Shown here: positions 1 through 6,755 of the stretch, in pieces
How the letters are laid out: each line of letters opens with the position of its first letter
How positions within the stretch are numbered: position 1 is the stretch's first letter
DNA from: Clostridiales bacterium
GTDB lineage: Bacteria > Bacillota > Clostridia > Oscillospirales > Oscillospiraceae
NCBI GenBank assembly: GCA_004555705.1
Contig: SFHI01000041.1
Coordinates: forward strand, 1 to 17,624
Direction of reading: 5' to 3'
DNA: 17,624 nucleotides
Notes under the pieces: model-generated
Seen by the model: the letters and a program-made list of their open reading frames with translations, nothing else
Databases searched by the model: none
Told to the model about the DNA's origin: nothing
Position numbers and translations under genes: made by a program

Positions 1-199
1 GCGTGGGAATCCCCCGGTTAGAGGGGAAAGGTGCCGATAAGCACCCGGAAGGACGGGGGGATTGCCACACCAGTCTGCGGACTGGTTCGCAATGACACCT
101 TTTTTTCTACTGCTTACCACATTTTCTGCCGTTTTTTGCCTGTTTCAACTCTTGATTCGCATTGTCAATTGTTAATTGTCAATTAACAACACCAATTTG
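1..199. repeat. Composite intergenic repeat E1, left end outside the window
   Basis: Positions 1-98 are the remainder of a palindromic unit that ends in CGCAATGACA. It matches the cargo of the elements at 10569-10815 and 15293-15525 but lacks their middle section. Tandem AATTGTCAATTG-type repeats follow at 160-186, and the right terminal repeat AACACCAATTTG lies at 188-199. No gene is visible here. The promoter of the downstream kinase should lie within or left of this element, but I could not identify a convincing one. Confidence 0.75.
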
Positions 200-257
200 C
201 CGTTTTCCTGTTTCCGGCCGGGAAGCGGGAGTTCATAAGAAGAGAGAAGGGAACACT

Positions 258-2567
258 ATGGAGCAAAGGCGATGCTTCGGATGTATGGAGCTGACGGAGC
301 AGGCGGTATGCCCGCGCTGCGGCTGGGGTGCAGAGCAGAACAATGAACCCCACCAGCTGCCGGTGGGCACGATCCTGGCAGGAAAGTACCAGGTGGGCCG
401 GGTGCTGGGCCAGGGGGGCTTCGGCATTACCTACCTGGGCTGGGACCTGAACCTGGACATCCGGGTGTGCATCAAGGAATTCTTCCCGGCCAGCGCGGTG
501 AACCGGGATCACAGCCGCACCAGTGCCGTGACCTGCAACACCACCCACCTGGAAGCGGGCTACGCCTCCAGCCGGGAGCGGTTCCTGCGGGAGGCCAAGT
601 CCATGGCCAAATTCCGGGATGTGCCTCAGATTGTGTCCATTTTTGACTTTTTCCAGGCCAACAACACGGCGTACATGGTCATGCAGTACATTGAGGGCAT
701 CGACCTGGCCAAATACGTCCGCAAACGGGGCGGCAGGATCGCCATGGACGAGACCCTGCGGATTCTGAAGCCCGTTATGGAGGCCCTGTCCCTGGTGCAT
801 AAGGCGGGTCTGATCCACCGGGATATCGCCCCGGACAACATCATGCTCCACCCCCGGGACGGGGCCAAGCTGATGGACTTCGGCGCGGTGCGGCAGGTGG
901 ATAATCCCGACGCGGACGGGGAGCTGACCCGCTCCACCGAGGCCATTCTGAAAAACGGCTTCGCCCCCATGGAGCAGTACCAGAGTCGGGGCAGCCTGGG
1001 CCCCTGGACGGATGTGTACGCCCTCAGCGCCACGATCTATTACTGCGTCACAGGCCGCATTCCCACGGAAGCTCTCACCCGGATGATCGAGGAGATGCCC
1101 CTGGACTGGAGCGGCGCGGAGGGCATCACCCAGCGGCAGATCGAGGTGCTGGAGCAGGGCATGGCCATCCGGGCCAAAAACCGCATTCAGTCCGTAGAGG
1201 AGCTGATGGCGGCCCTGTACGCCCCCGGCAAGCCGGAGCCTCAGCCTGCGCCGAAGCCCTTGCCCAAGCGCGGGCCGGAGCTGAAGCACGATCCCCCGCG
1301 GAAGCTCCCGCGCATTCCCCAATCCAAGACGGAACCCCAGGGAGAATCCCTGCCGGATACCACACTCGAAACCGCGCCGGCAGCCACACCCCAGGCCATG
1401 CCCGAAACCGTGCCGGCAGCCGTGTCCAAAGCCACCCCCGAACCTGCCCCGGCGGAAAACGCGGTGAAAACAGAGCTGATCACGGATTTCAAGGTCACTA
1501 TTCCCCGGCCCGAACCAAAGCAGGAACCCGAACCCCGGCCCGAACCCAGGCAGGAGTCTGTTCAGCAGCCTGCTCAGCAGCCGAAGCAGGTACCCAAACC
1601 CAGGCAGGAGCCTGTTCAGCAGCACGCTCAGGAGCCGAAGCAGGAACCCGAACCCGGGCAGGCCTCCGGCTCCGAACCGGCCCCCGCCCCCAAGCAGAAG
1701 CTGAACAAAAAAACCGTCGCCATCGCGGCGGCGCTGTTGGTTGTGCTTGTGGCAGTGCTTGTGTTCGGCCACAGGGGCTGGTATGTGAAGGACGGGAATT
1801 ATTCCTCCTACCTCTGCGCGGGTGTCAAGCTGAAGAATTCCTGGCTTCAGGATGAAGGGAATTACTATTATCTCGATGAGAACGGAACCCCAGTCACCGG
1901 ATGGCGAACTGTTGACGGCAGGAGCTATTACTTTTTACCGAGCGGAACCATGGCTACCGGCTGGCAGCGCATATCCGGCAGCGGATACTACTTCTTCAGT
2001 GACGGCACCAGAGCCACCGGATGGCAGAGAATTGATGGGCACACCTACTGTTTCTCACCCTATGGTGTAATGCTTACCGGCACACAAACAATTGATGGTC
2101 TGCGATACGATTTCGAAAGCACGCACGGCAATCTGCTCAGATGGGAGAAGGAGCTGCCGCAGCAGGAGCTTTCCAGCGCCTGGTCGGACATTCACGTTTC
2201 CTATACCCGCAACAATGGCGTCCTGGATGCCGGAGGAACAGCCCTGCTGATGGACAAGCCCGTTGTTGACTGCGCGTCTTTGACCCTGCATCTGTCCGTC
2301 ACCGACCGAACCTCCGGCAACCTTGACCAGTGGGGACTGTATCTTCGGGATTTGAATGGAAACTGGACGCTTGCATGCGTCTTTGACCTGAATATGCAAA
2401 CACCCACGGAGGGGGATACCGAAATCACCCTTCAATTTTCGGAACCGTTCTCCTTCGATGCCTACGCCTGCCTGTGTCATTCCCTGGAATGGGATTGGGG
2501 CTTCTCGTTTAACCCCTATTTCACCCGAATCACGGTTCTGACCTCCGAGCCCATGCCGATGAACTAA
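258..2567 (+). CDS. Receptor-like Ser/Thr protein kinase: zinc ribbon, kinase, transmembrane helix, choline-binding-type repeats
   Basis: Predicted membrane Ser/Thr kinase of 769 aa. In order: an N-terminal zinc ribbon (C6, C9, C18, C21); a kinase domain at about 44-322 with glycine loop GQGGFG (51-56), K73 in CIKEFF, catalytic HRDIAPDN (187-194), DFG (207-209), and GFAPMEQY (234-241) in place of the usual APE segment; a Pro/Gln/Glu-rich linker at about 325-482 with repeated KQEPEP/RPEPRQE units; one membrane helix at about 486-504; then an outer region. The outer region has about four GW-type choline/glucan-binding repeats (about 525-625, e.g. TGWRTVDGRSYYF) and an unrecognised, probably beta-rich C-terminal domain (about 635-769). 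The ATG at 258 has AGAGAGAAGGGA just upstream. The frame stays open for 32 codons further upstream, but those codons are repeat DNA. Known family: bacterial Hanks-type kinases. Inferred: the kinase faces the cytoplasm and senses cell-wall state; the ligand is unknown. Confidence 0.88.
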   Translation: MEQRRCFGCMELTEQAVCPRCGWGAEQNNEPHQLPVGTILAGKYQVGRVLGQGGFGITYLGWDLNLDIRVCIKEFFPASAVNRDHSRTSAVTCNTTHLEAGYASSRERFLREAKSMAKFRDVPQIVSIFDFFQANNTAYMVMQYIEGIDLAKYVRKRGGRIAMDETLRILKPVMEALSLVHKAGLIHRDIAPDNIMLHPRDGAKLMDFGAVRQVDNPDADGELTRSTEAILKNGFAPMEQYQSRGSLGPWTDVYALSATIYYCVTGRIPTEALTRMIEEMPLDWSGAEGITQRQIEVLEQGMAIRAKNRIQSVEELMAALYAPGKPEPQPAPKPLPKRGPELKHDPPRKLPRIPQSKTEPQGESLPDTTLETAPAATPQAMPETVPAAVSKATPEPAPAENAVKTELITDFKVTIPRPEPKQEPEPRPEPRQESVQQPAQQPKQVPKPRQEPVQQHAQEPKQEPEPGQASGSEPAPAPKQKLNKKTVAIAAALLVVLVAVLVFGHRGWYVKDGNYSSYLCAGVKLKNSWLQDEGNYYYLDENGTPVTGWRTVDGRSYYFLPSGTMATGWQRISGSGYYFFSDGTRATGWQRIDGHTYCFSPYGVMLTGTQTIDGLRYDFESTHGNLLRWEKELPQQELSSAWSDIHVSYTRNNGVLDAGGTALLMDKPVVDCASLTLHLSVTDRTSGNLDQWGLYLRDLNGNWTLACVFDLNMQTPTEGDTEITLQFSEPFSFDAYACLCHSLEWDWGFSFNPYFTRITVLTSEPMPMN

Positions 2568-2616
2568 CGCCCAGCAAATCCCGCGGCGTTTTTCGCCGGA
2601 GCACCTCCGCACAGCA

Positions 2617-2650
2617 AAGCACCGGGGCCCATGCCCCGGTGCTTCTTGTT
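2617..2650 (+). terminator. Intrinsic terminator of the receptor kinase gene
   Basis: A perfect 12-bp stem, AAGCACCGGGGC (2617-2628) and GCCCCGGTGCTT (2633-2644), with a 4-nt loop, is followed by CTTGTT. It lies 50 nt after the kinase stop codon. The T-tract is short, but the stem is very strong. Confidence 0.8.
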
Positions 2651-2681
2651 ATGTATTTATCGGGATCACTCAGCAGACTGA

Positions 2682-2936
2682 CAAATTGGTGTTTGTGAAT
2701 GTGCGCCCCATATTGCCTGTCATTGCGAGACCAGTGTGCGCACTGGTTCGCAATGACAGGTAATTTGAAACGCGCGCTTTCAAACACGCTGCGTATCTAC
2801 CGTAGGGGCGGCTATTAGCCGCCCGAAACGATTTTACTTTTGAGTTTTTTCGATAAAACGGGGTGCTTTTGTAGCCGAAAGGTTGCGGGCGGATAATATC
2901 CGCCCCTACGATGAGGAATCGTCAAACACCAATTTG
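2682..2936. repeat. Composite intergenic repeat E2
   Basis: Bounded by CAAATTGGTGTTTG (2682-2695) and its exact inverse CAAACACCAATTTG (2923-2936). Inside are a near-perfect palindrome of the TGTCATTGCG type (2716-2760) and two units of the GTAGGGGCGG type, one with GGCTATTAGCC and one with GGATAATATCC. The right 62 nt (2875-2936) recur inverted at 3413-3474, on the far side of the next gene. The bases just left of the element (TTATCGGGATCACTCAGCAG) resemble 6338-6357. With the terminator before it, the element fills the 396-nt gap between 2567 and 2964. Confidence 0.85.
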
Positions 2937-2963
2937 TTTTTTCCCTGCGCTCCGGGGGATGCC

Positions 2964-3365
2964 TCAGCCGTCCACCCGTTTTCCTTTTCCCGCGGCGATC
3001 CAGAGGCTGGCCCAAAGGAACAGGCTCAGGGCCCAGTAGCCGCTTGCCACCATGGGGGTGGAGACCACCACCAGGACGCTGTGCAGGATGTCCCCCGCCA
3101 TCTCTCCCCAGCGGACGGACAGAAAATTCAGGATCAGCCCCAGAGCGGTGATCCCCAGGGACGCACCGGAGAGATACCGCATTAGTTTGATGTTCCGGGT
3201 GTCCCCCTCCTTCCGGGCCCGCAGCAGAATGGCCGCCGGGGGCAGGAAAAACAGCAGGCTCACCGCCGTATACCACCAGCCGGGCTGCTCCTGGCGGATA
3301 AAGCCCAATGCCGCGCACACAATAAACAGCGCGCCCCAAATCCAATACCAATGCCTTGTTTTCAT
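2964..3365 (-). CDS. Small membrane protein of unknown function
   Basis: A 133-aa, very hydrophobic protein that I do not recognise. Four or five membrane helices are visible at about 6-23, 29-49, 63-83 and 92-125. Basic loops (RARKEGDTRNIK at 49-60, GKGKR near the C-terminus) suggest which parts are cytoplasmic. The start is well supported by AAAGGAGATTTT directly before the ATG at 3365. The gene is bracketed by elements E2 and E3, whose gene-facing ends are 62-nt inverted copies of each other. A good minus-strand promoter lies beyond E3 at 3624-3652, so the mRNA would carry E3 as its leader. No neighbour suggests a function. Confidence 0.75.
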   Translation of the reverse strand: MKTRHWYWIWGALFIVCAALGFIRQEQPGWWYTAVSLLFFLPPAAILLRARKEGDTRNIKLMRYLSGASLGITALGLILNFLSVRWGEMAGDILHSVLVVVSTPMVASGYWALSLFLWASLWIAAGKGKRVDG

Positions 3366-3412
3366 AAAATCTCCTTTGTTCCGCAGCCTTCGATCCGTTC
3401 ACGGGAAAGCGT

Positions 3413-3589
3413 CAAATTGGTGTTTGATGATTCCTCATCGTAGGGGCGGATATTATCCGCCCGCAACCTTACGGTATTGACAGCACCCCCGTTTACCGGA
3501 AACGCTCAAACGTCGAACGTTTCGGGCGGCTAATAGCCGCCCCTACGGCAGCAACGCAGCGTGTTCGGAAATCTACAAACACCAATTTG
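3413..3589. repeat. Composite intergenic repeat E3
   Basis: Bounded by CAAATTGGTGTTTG (3413-3426) and CAAACACCAATTTG (3576-3589). The cargo is two opposed GTAGGGGCGG units, one around GGATATTATCC (near 3440-3463) and one around GGCTAATAGCC (near 3522-3546). The left 62 nt are an inverted copy of the right end of E2, with about two differences. The element lies between the promoter at 3624-3652 and the start codon at 3365, so it should be transcribed as part of the 5' leader of the small membrane protein gene. Confidence 0.85.
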
Positions 3590-3623
3590 TCGGGCTGCTG
3601 AATTGTCCATTTGTTTCCCCCTT

Positions 3624-3652
3624 ACTTTACCCCAATCATCGCCGGTTTGCAA
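3624..3652 (-). promoter_or_regulatory. Sigma-A-type promoter for the small membrane protein
   Basis: On the minus strand, TTGCAA (3652-3647), a 17-nt spacer, then TAAAGT (3629-3624). It is back-to-back with the nrdR promoter, and no other gene on this strand lies nearer than 3365. The -10 box matches the consensus at four of six positions. Confidence 0.5.
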
Positions 3653-3664
3653 GGGAAAAAACAC

Positions 3665-3693
3665 TGGACACTTTCCGCAATTTCTGCTATAAT
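3665..3693 (+). promoter_or_regulatory. Sigma-A promoter of nrdR
   Basis: TGGACA (3665-3670), a 17-nt spacer, then TATAAT (3688-3693) preceded by TGC, which makes an extended -10 box. The nrdR start codon is 35 nt downstream of the -10 box. This is one of the clearest promoters in the window. Confidence 0.8.
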
Positions 3694-3728
3694 CAGGGAA
3701 TAGTATACAAAAAGGGGGCAGCAATGCC

Positions 3729-4184
3729 ATGAAATGCCCGTTTTGCGGTGATCAGGACAGCAAGGTCGTGGATTCCCGGCACTCTGAGGACGGCATCAGC
3801 ATCCGCCGGCGCAGGGAGTGTACCCGGTGCCTGCGCAGATTTACCACCTACGAGGTGGTGGAGACCCTGCCCATCATCGTGGTCAAGCGCAACGGCTCCC
3901 GGCAGAGCTTTGACCGCAACAAAATACTCAATTCCATGATCCGCGCCTTTGACAAGCGGAAGGTGGACGTGACCGACCTGGACCGGATCACCACCGAGAT
4001 CGAACAGACCATCCAGAACACCCTGGAGCGGGAAATATCCACGGACAAGCTGGGCGAAATGGTCATGGAGCGCTTAAAGCCCCTGGATGAGGTGGCCTAT
4101 ATCCGCTTCGCCTCCATCTACCACCGGTTCCAGGACGCGGAGAGCTTCATGCGGGAAATCAGCAAGTTCCTGGAGGAAAAATAA
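3729..4184 (+). CDS. nrdR: Transcriptional repressor NrdR
   Basis: NrdR is the ATP/dATP-sensing repressor of ribonucleotide reductase genes. The 151-aa length is typical of the family. The N-terminal zinc ribbon is intact (C3, C6, C31, C34, in CPFCG and CTRC), followed by RRRRECTRCLRRFTTYE and an ATP-cone domain at about 49-139 (VVKRNGSRQSFDRNKI, then EVAYIRFASIYHRF). The start at 3729 follows AAAGGGGG; the ATG at 3724 is followed at once by a stop in its own frame. No ribonucleotide reductase gene or recognisable NrdR box occurs in the window, so its targets are elsewhere. The stop codon overlaps the start of the SdpI-like gene (TAATG), which implies co-transcription and probable translational coupling. 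Confidence 0.97.
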   Translation: MKCPFCGDQDSKVVDSRHSEDGISIRRRRECTRCLRRFTTYEVVETLPIIVVKRNGSRQSFDRNKILNSMIRAFDKRKVDVTDLDRITTEIEQTIQNTLEREISTDKLGEMVMERLKPLDEVAYIRFASIYHRFQDAESFMREISKFLEEK

Positions 4185-4675
4185 TGAACACAGAAACCAC
4201 CCCCGCCCTCAGTATTGACTCCATCAAGGAGCTGATGGACGGCTTTGATCCGGCGGCGCTGCTGCCGGAGCTTGACACCGTGTTCGGCAAGATCGAGCTG
4301 GTCTGCCGGATCGCGGTGATGATCGGCCCCGTGCTGCTGCTCCTGCTGGGCCTTACCTACCTGTTCCTGGCCCCCAAGGAGGCCAACCACTACCTGGGCT
4401 ACAGGTGCTACTTCGGCATGGGCAGCGTCCAGGCCTGGCGGTTCACCCAGAAGTTCAGCGGCATCGTGCTGGGGGTGCTGGGACTGGTACTCACGGCGGT
4501 CATGGTCTTTATGATGATGTCCTTCCGGGGCATGGCCGTGGAAGCCATGGTCTGGCGGGCGGTGAAGTGCCTGATCTGGGAGGCCGCCCTGGCGCTGCTT
4601 GCGAATCTTGCCATCAACGGTACGGTTTTCTTCCTCTTCGATTCCAACGGCGACTTCCGCTCCAAAAAGAGATAA
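4184..4675 (+). CDS. SdpI-family integral membrane protein
   Basis: A 163-aa membrane protein with helices at about 39-62, 93-114 and 125-152. The loop after the first helix reads NHYLGYRCYFGMGSVQAW and continues RFTQKFSG (residues 69-93). It matches the SdpI/YhfL family signature, a GYR motif followed by W-x-x-x-x-x-x-G. In Bacillus, SdpI gives immunity to the SdpC toxin, but most members of this broad family have no known role, and no toxin gene is visible here. The gene starts inside the nrdR stop codon (TAATG) and ends just before a terminator, so it is the second gene of a two-gene operon. Family assignment is fairly confident; the specific function is unknown. Confidence 0.75.
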   Translation: MNTETTPALSIDSIKELMDGFDPAALLPELDTVFGKIELVCRIAVMIGPVLLLLLGLTYLFLAPKEANHYLGYRCYFGMGSVQAWRFTQKFSGIVLGVLGLVLTAVMVFMMMSFRGMAVEAMVWRAVKCLIWEAALALLANLAINGTVFFLFDSNGDFRSKKR

Positions 4676-4678
4676 CAA

Positions 4679-4706
4679 TTGCCCCCTCACCCGAGGGGGC
4701 ATTTTT
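4679..4706 (+). terminator. Terminator of the nrdR operon
   Basis: The stem TGCCCCCTC / GAGGGGGCA with the short loop ACCC is followed by TTTTTCTT, a few nucleotides after the stop of the SdpI-like gene. It has the classic Rho-independent form. Confidence 0.85.
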
Positions 4707-4727
4707 CTTGGAAGTGAGGAAAGAGGG

Positions 4728-4838
4728 AAATTGGTGTTTGTAGGTGTGCGTCCCGAATTACCTGTCATTGCGAGACCAGTGCGCACACTGGTTCGCAATG
4801 ACAGGAAACTTTGAGGCGAAGCGACAAACACCAATTTG
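4728..4838. repeat. Composite intergenic repeat E4, minimal form
   Basis: The shortest complete element, about 111 bp. The left end AAATTGGTGTTTG is at 4728-4740 and the right end CAAACACCAATTTG at 4825-4838. The only cargo is one TGTCATTGCG-type palindrome (about 4761-4805), in which CCTGTCATTGCG is mirrored by CGCAATGACAGG around ACCAGT/ACTGGT. It sits between two convergent genes, 33 nt past the ZIP transporter stop. Confidence 0.85.
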
Positions 4839-4871
4839 CCGCTCTGGCGACTTCTGAACTGTCTGCCGAAT

Positions 4872-5654
4872 CTACCCCAGTGCCACGTCCAGCATCATCA
4901 TCAGGGTAAAGCCCAGGGCGAAGGAGATGGTGCCGATGTGGGAGTGCTCCCCCTCGGACATCTCCGGGATCAGCTCCTCCACCACTACGTACAGCATGGC
5001 CCCTGCCGCGAAGCCCAGGAAGTAGGGCAGCAGCGGCACCACCAGCCCCGCCAGGGCGATGGTCAGCAGGGCGCCCAGAGGCTCCACGATGCCGGAGGCC
5101 GCCCCGTAGAAAAAGGCCCGGCCCCGGGAAAGCCCGGCGGACTTGAGGGGCATGGAGATAATGGCCCCCTCGGGCAGGTTCTGCAGGGCGATGCCCAGGG
5201 ACAGCGCCGTGGCCGCCGCGGCCCCGATGCCGCTGTTCCCGGTGAGCCAGCCCGCGGCCACCACGCCCACAGCCATGCCCTCGGGCAGATTGTGCAGCGC
5301 CACCGCCAGCACCAGCATGGTGCTCTTGCCCAGGCCGCAGGGCTTGCCCTCGGGGCAGTCGCTGTTTAAATGCAGGTGGGGAATCCACCGGTCCAGGGCC
5401 AGCAAAAAAGCAAAGCCCAGCCACACGCCCACGAAGGCGGGAAGGAAAGCCAGCCTTCCCATATCCTCCGCCATCTCCATGGCAGGAATGATCAGGCTCC
5501 ACACCGAGGCCGCCACCATCACGCCGGCGGCAAAGCCCGTGAGGGCCCGCTGCAAGGAGCGGTTCATTTCGTCCTTCAGGAAAAACACAAAGGCGGAGCC
5601 CACCACCGTCCCCAAAAAGGGGATCATCACAACGGTAAATACATTGGTCAGCAT
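4872..5654 (-). CDS. ZIP-family divalent metal transporter
   Basis: A 260-aa metal permease of the ZIP/ZupT type that would move zinc or related divalent cations into the cytoplasm. About eight hydrophobic segments are visible. The diagnostic motifs are present: HNLPEGMAVG (121-130, helix IV), QNLPEG (158-163, helix V), and EELIPE (226-231). A His-containing loop, HLHLNSDCPEGKPC (93-106), takes the place of the variable metal-binding loop. The start is the ATG at 5654, because GGAGGA lies 8 nt before it; an in-frame ATG at 5675 lies upstream of that ribosome site. The gene begins 4 nt after the signal peptidase stop codon, so the two form an operon and the ribosome site lies inside the end of lepB. 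Metal specificity cannot be read from the sequence. Confidence 0.92.
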   Translation of the reverse strand: MLTNVFTVVMIPFLGTVVGSAFVFFLKDEMNRSLQRALTGFAAGVMVAASVWSLIIPAMEMAEDMGRLAFLPAFVGVWLGFAFLLALDRWIPHLHLNSDCPEGKPCGLGKSTMLVLAVALHNLPEGMAVGVVAAGWLTGNSGIGAAAATALSLGIALQNLPEGAIISMPLKSAGLSRGRAFFYGAASGIVEPLGALLTIALAGLVVPLLPYFLGFAAGAMLYVVVEELIPEMSEGEHSHIGTISFALGFTLMMMLDVALG

Positions 5655-5658
5655 GGTA

Positions 5659-6180
5659 TTATCCTCCAATTCCAATCAGCTTGCCCCGGATACTGCTGAG
5701 GAGCAGGCTCCCAAAGGTCCGGGAATCCACGCTCCCCTCCCGGTTGTCCCCCACCAGGAAGGCCATATCCTCCCCCACGGTATAGGGGTATTCCACGATC
5801 CCCGTCTGGGGCAGGGTGGTGCCCCGGGCGTGGGGGTTCTCCTCGGGGACGCCGTTCACATACAGCACCCCGTCCCGCAAATCCACCACGTCCCCCTCCA
5901 GGGCGACAATGCGCTTGACATAATTCTCCCCCGAGGGCATCCGGGCATAGACCACGTCCCCCCGGCTGTAGCCCAGGTTCACCCGGGTAAAAAATACCAC
6001 CTGGCCGTCGCGGAGGGTGGGGTCCATGGACACCCCGTCCACCCGGGACACCCCCACCAGCAGGCTGAACAGCAGCGACACCCCCACCAGCATCAGCACA
6101 AAGTCCCGGCACATCAGAAACCAGCCGTATTTTTTTCCGTCATATTTGCTGAGGAACCGTTTCCTCGCCCTCTTTTTCAT
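5659..6180 (-). CDS. lepB: Signal peptidase I
   Basis: A 173-aa type I signal peptidase of the small Gram-positive kind, which cleaves signal peptides on the outer face of the membrane. It has a basic N-terminus (MKKRARKRF), one membrane anchor at about 25-45, then the catalytic boxes: S51 in VDGVSMDPTLRDGQ, K89 in GENYVKRIVALEGD, and GDNREGSVDSRTFG (144-157). The start at 6180 has AAGGGGGCG at the right distance. The frame continues 16 codons upstream, but that part is the end of repeat E5. The promoter at 6479-6507 is about 300 nt upstream, with E5 between. The ZIP transporter gene is downstream in the same operon. Confidence 0.95.
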   Translation of the reverse strand: MKKRARKRFLSKYDGKKYGWFLMCRDFVLMLVGVSLLFSLLVGVSRVDGVSMDPTLRDGQVVFFTRVNLGYSRGDVVYARMPSGENYVKRIVALEGDVVDLRDGVLYVNGVPEENPHARGTTLPQTGIVEYPYTVGEDMAFLVGDNREGSVDSRTFGSLLLSSIRGKLIGIGG

Positions 6181-6211
6181 GGAACGCGCCCCCTTAAACG
6201 TATCGGAAGGA

Positions 6212-6443
6212 CAGATTGGTGTTTGCACGGCTTCGCCGAATTGACAATTGACAATTGACAGTTGACAATTATCGTGTCCCTTCGGGACGGTTTTGAAAGA
6301 TTACGTCTTATTTCTGACCATAAACATTTTATGTGCTTATCGGGTTAACTCAGCAGTCCGGCATATTGGTGAAGGGGCAGGCCGATAAGCACAATATTTT
6401 ATTTTCCATCCCGAAGGGATTCCTTAATTGTCAATTGTCAATT
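6212..6443. repeat. Composite intergenic repeat E5 in the lepB leader
   Basis: The left end is CAGATTGGTGTTTG (6212-6225, one mismatch to the usual terminal repeat). Next come tandem TTGACAAT arms (6238-6270) with CCCTTCGGG, a GTGCTTATCGG / CCGATAAGCAC stem (6333-6343 and 6382-6392), and the inverse arms CCCGAAGGG, TCCTTAATTG and TCAATTGTCAATT, ending near 6443. An internal ATATTGGTG resembles the terminal repeat. No standard right terminal repeat is present. The element is transcribed with lepB if the promoter at 6479-6507 is used. Confidence 0.7.
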
Positions 6444-6478
6444 ATTTAGCTCGCTGCAATTCTGTTTCAACTGCGCCT

Positions 6479-6507
6479 ATTATATTCCTCCGGGGGCGGA
6501 TTTTCAA
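6479..6507 (-). promoter_or_regulatory. Sigma-A promoter of the lepB-ZIP operon
   Basis: On the minus strand, TTGAAA (6507-6502), a 17-nt spacer, then TATAAT (6484-6479). The -10 box is followed by AGGCGCAGTT, a start region also seen after the -10 boxes at 9254-9259 and 15951-15956. It lies about 300 nt from the lepB start, and repeat E5 fills the leader. Confidence 0.7.
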
Positions 6508-6608
6508 GAGAGGAGGGAAAATCCTTCCGGGTTTGGGCGGATTTTTCTGCCGCCGGAGGCGGAGAAACGGAATTCTACCGGCGGTAGAGTTCGACAGAGG
6601 GTAGAATT
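6498..6608. promoter_or_regulatory. Two nested sets of alternative stem-loops between divergent promoters
   Basis: First set: GGATTTTC (6498-6505), GAAAATCC (6517-6524), GGATTTTT (6539-6546). The middle copy can pair with either outer one. Second set: AATTCTACC (6571-6579) can pair with CGGTAGA (6582-6588, in the perfect TCTACCG-G-CGGTAGA hairpin) or with GGTAGAATT (6600-6608). The block lies between the lepB and degV promoters, and the first motif overlaps the lepB -35 box. It could be an operator region; no known regulator is recognised. Confidence 0.4.
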
Positions 6609-6653
6609 TCCCGGTCCGGAGGGGACGGATTGGGCGCTTTGGGCCAAATTCTC

Positions 6654-6682
6654 TTTACGGAACCCGTTTCAGCAGGTATAAT
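6654..6682 (+). promoter_or_regulatory. Sigma-A promoter of the degV gene
   Basis: TTTACG (6654-6659), a 17-nt spacer, then a perfect TATAAT (6677-6682), about 75 nt before the start codon at 6756. Confidence 0.65.
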
Positions 6683-6755
6683 GGAGGCAGAACATTGGCC
6701 ACGGCCAAGCAAATAAAGATACACCCCGCCAGCCGGGGAACAGGAGGAACAGCAA

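Noticed and set aside
183..1772. 529-codon open frame antisense to the receptor kinase
   Set aside because: It mirrors the GC-rich kinase and Pro-rich linker, has low-complexity Gly/Leu/Arg content and no domain, while the sense strand has a full kinase with a ribosome site.
4184..4675. SdpI-like gene as immunity protein of a toxin-immunity pair
   Set aside because: No SdpC-like toxin or SdpR-like regulator gene is present; the partner gene is nrdR, so only the family name is justified.
4761..4805. tRNA- or small-RNA-like fold of the TGTCATTGCG palindrome
   Set aside because: It is a simple two-arm palindrome with no cloverleaf, anticodon arm or CCA-compatible end, and it recurs as a repeat.
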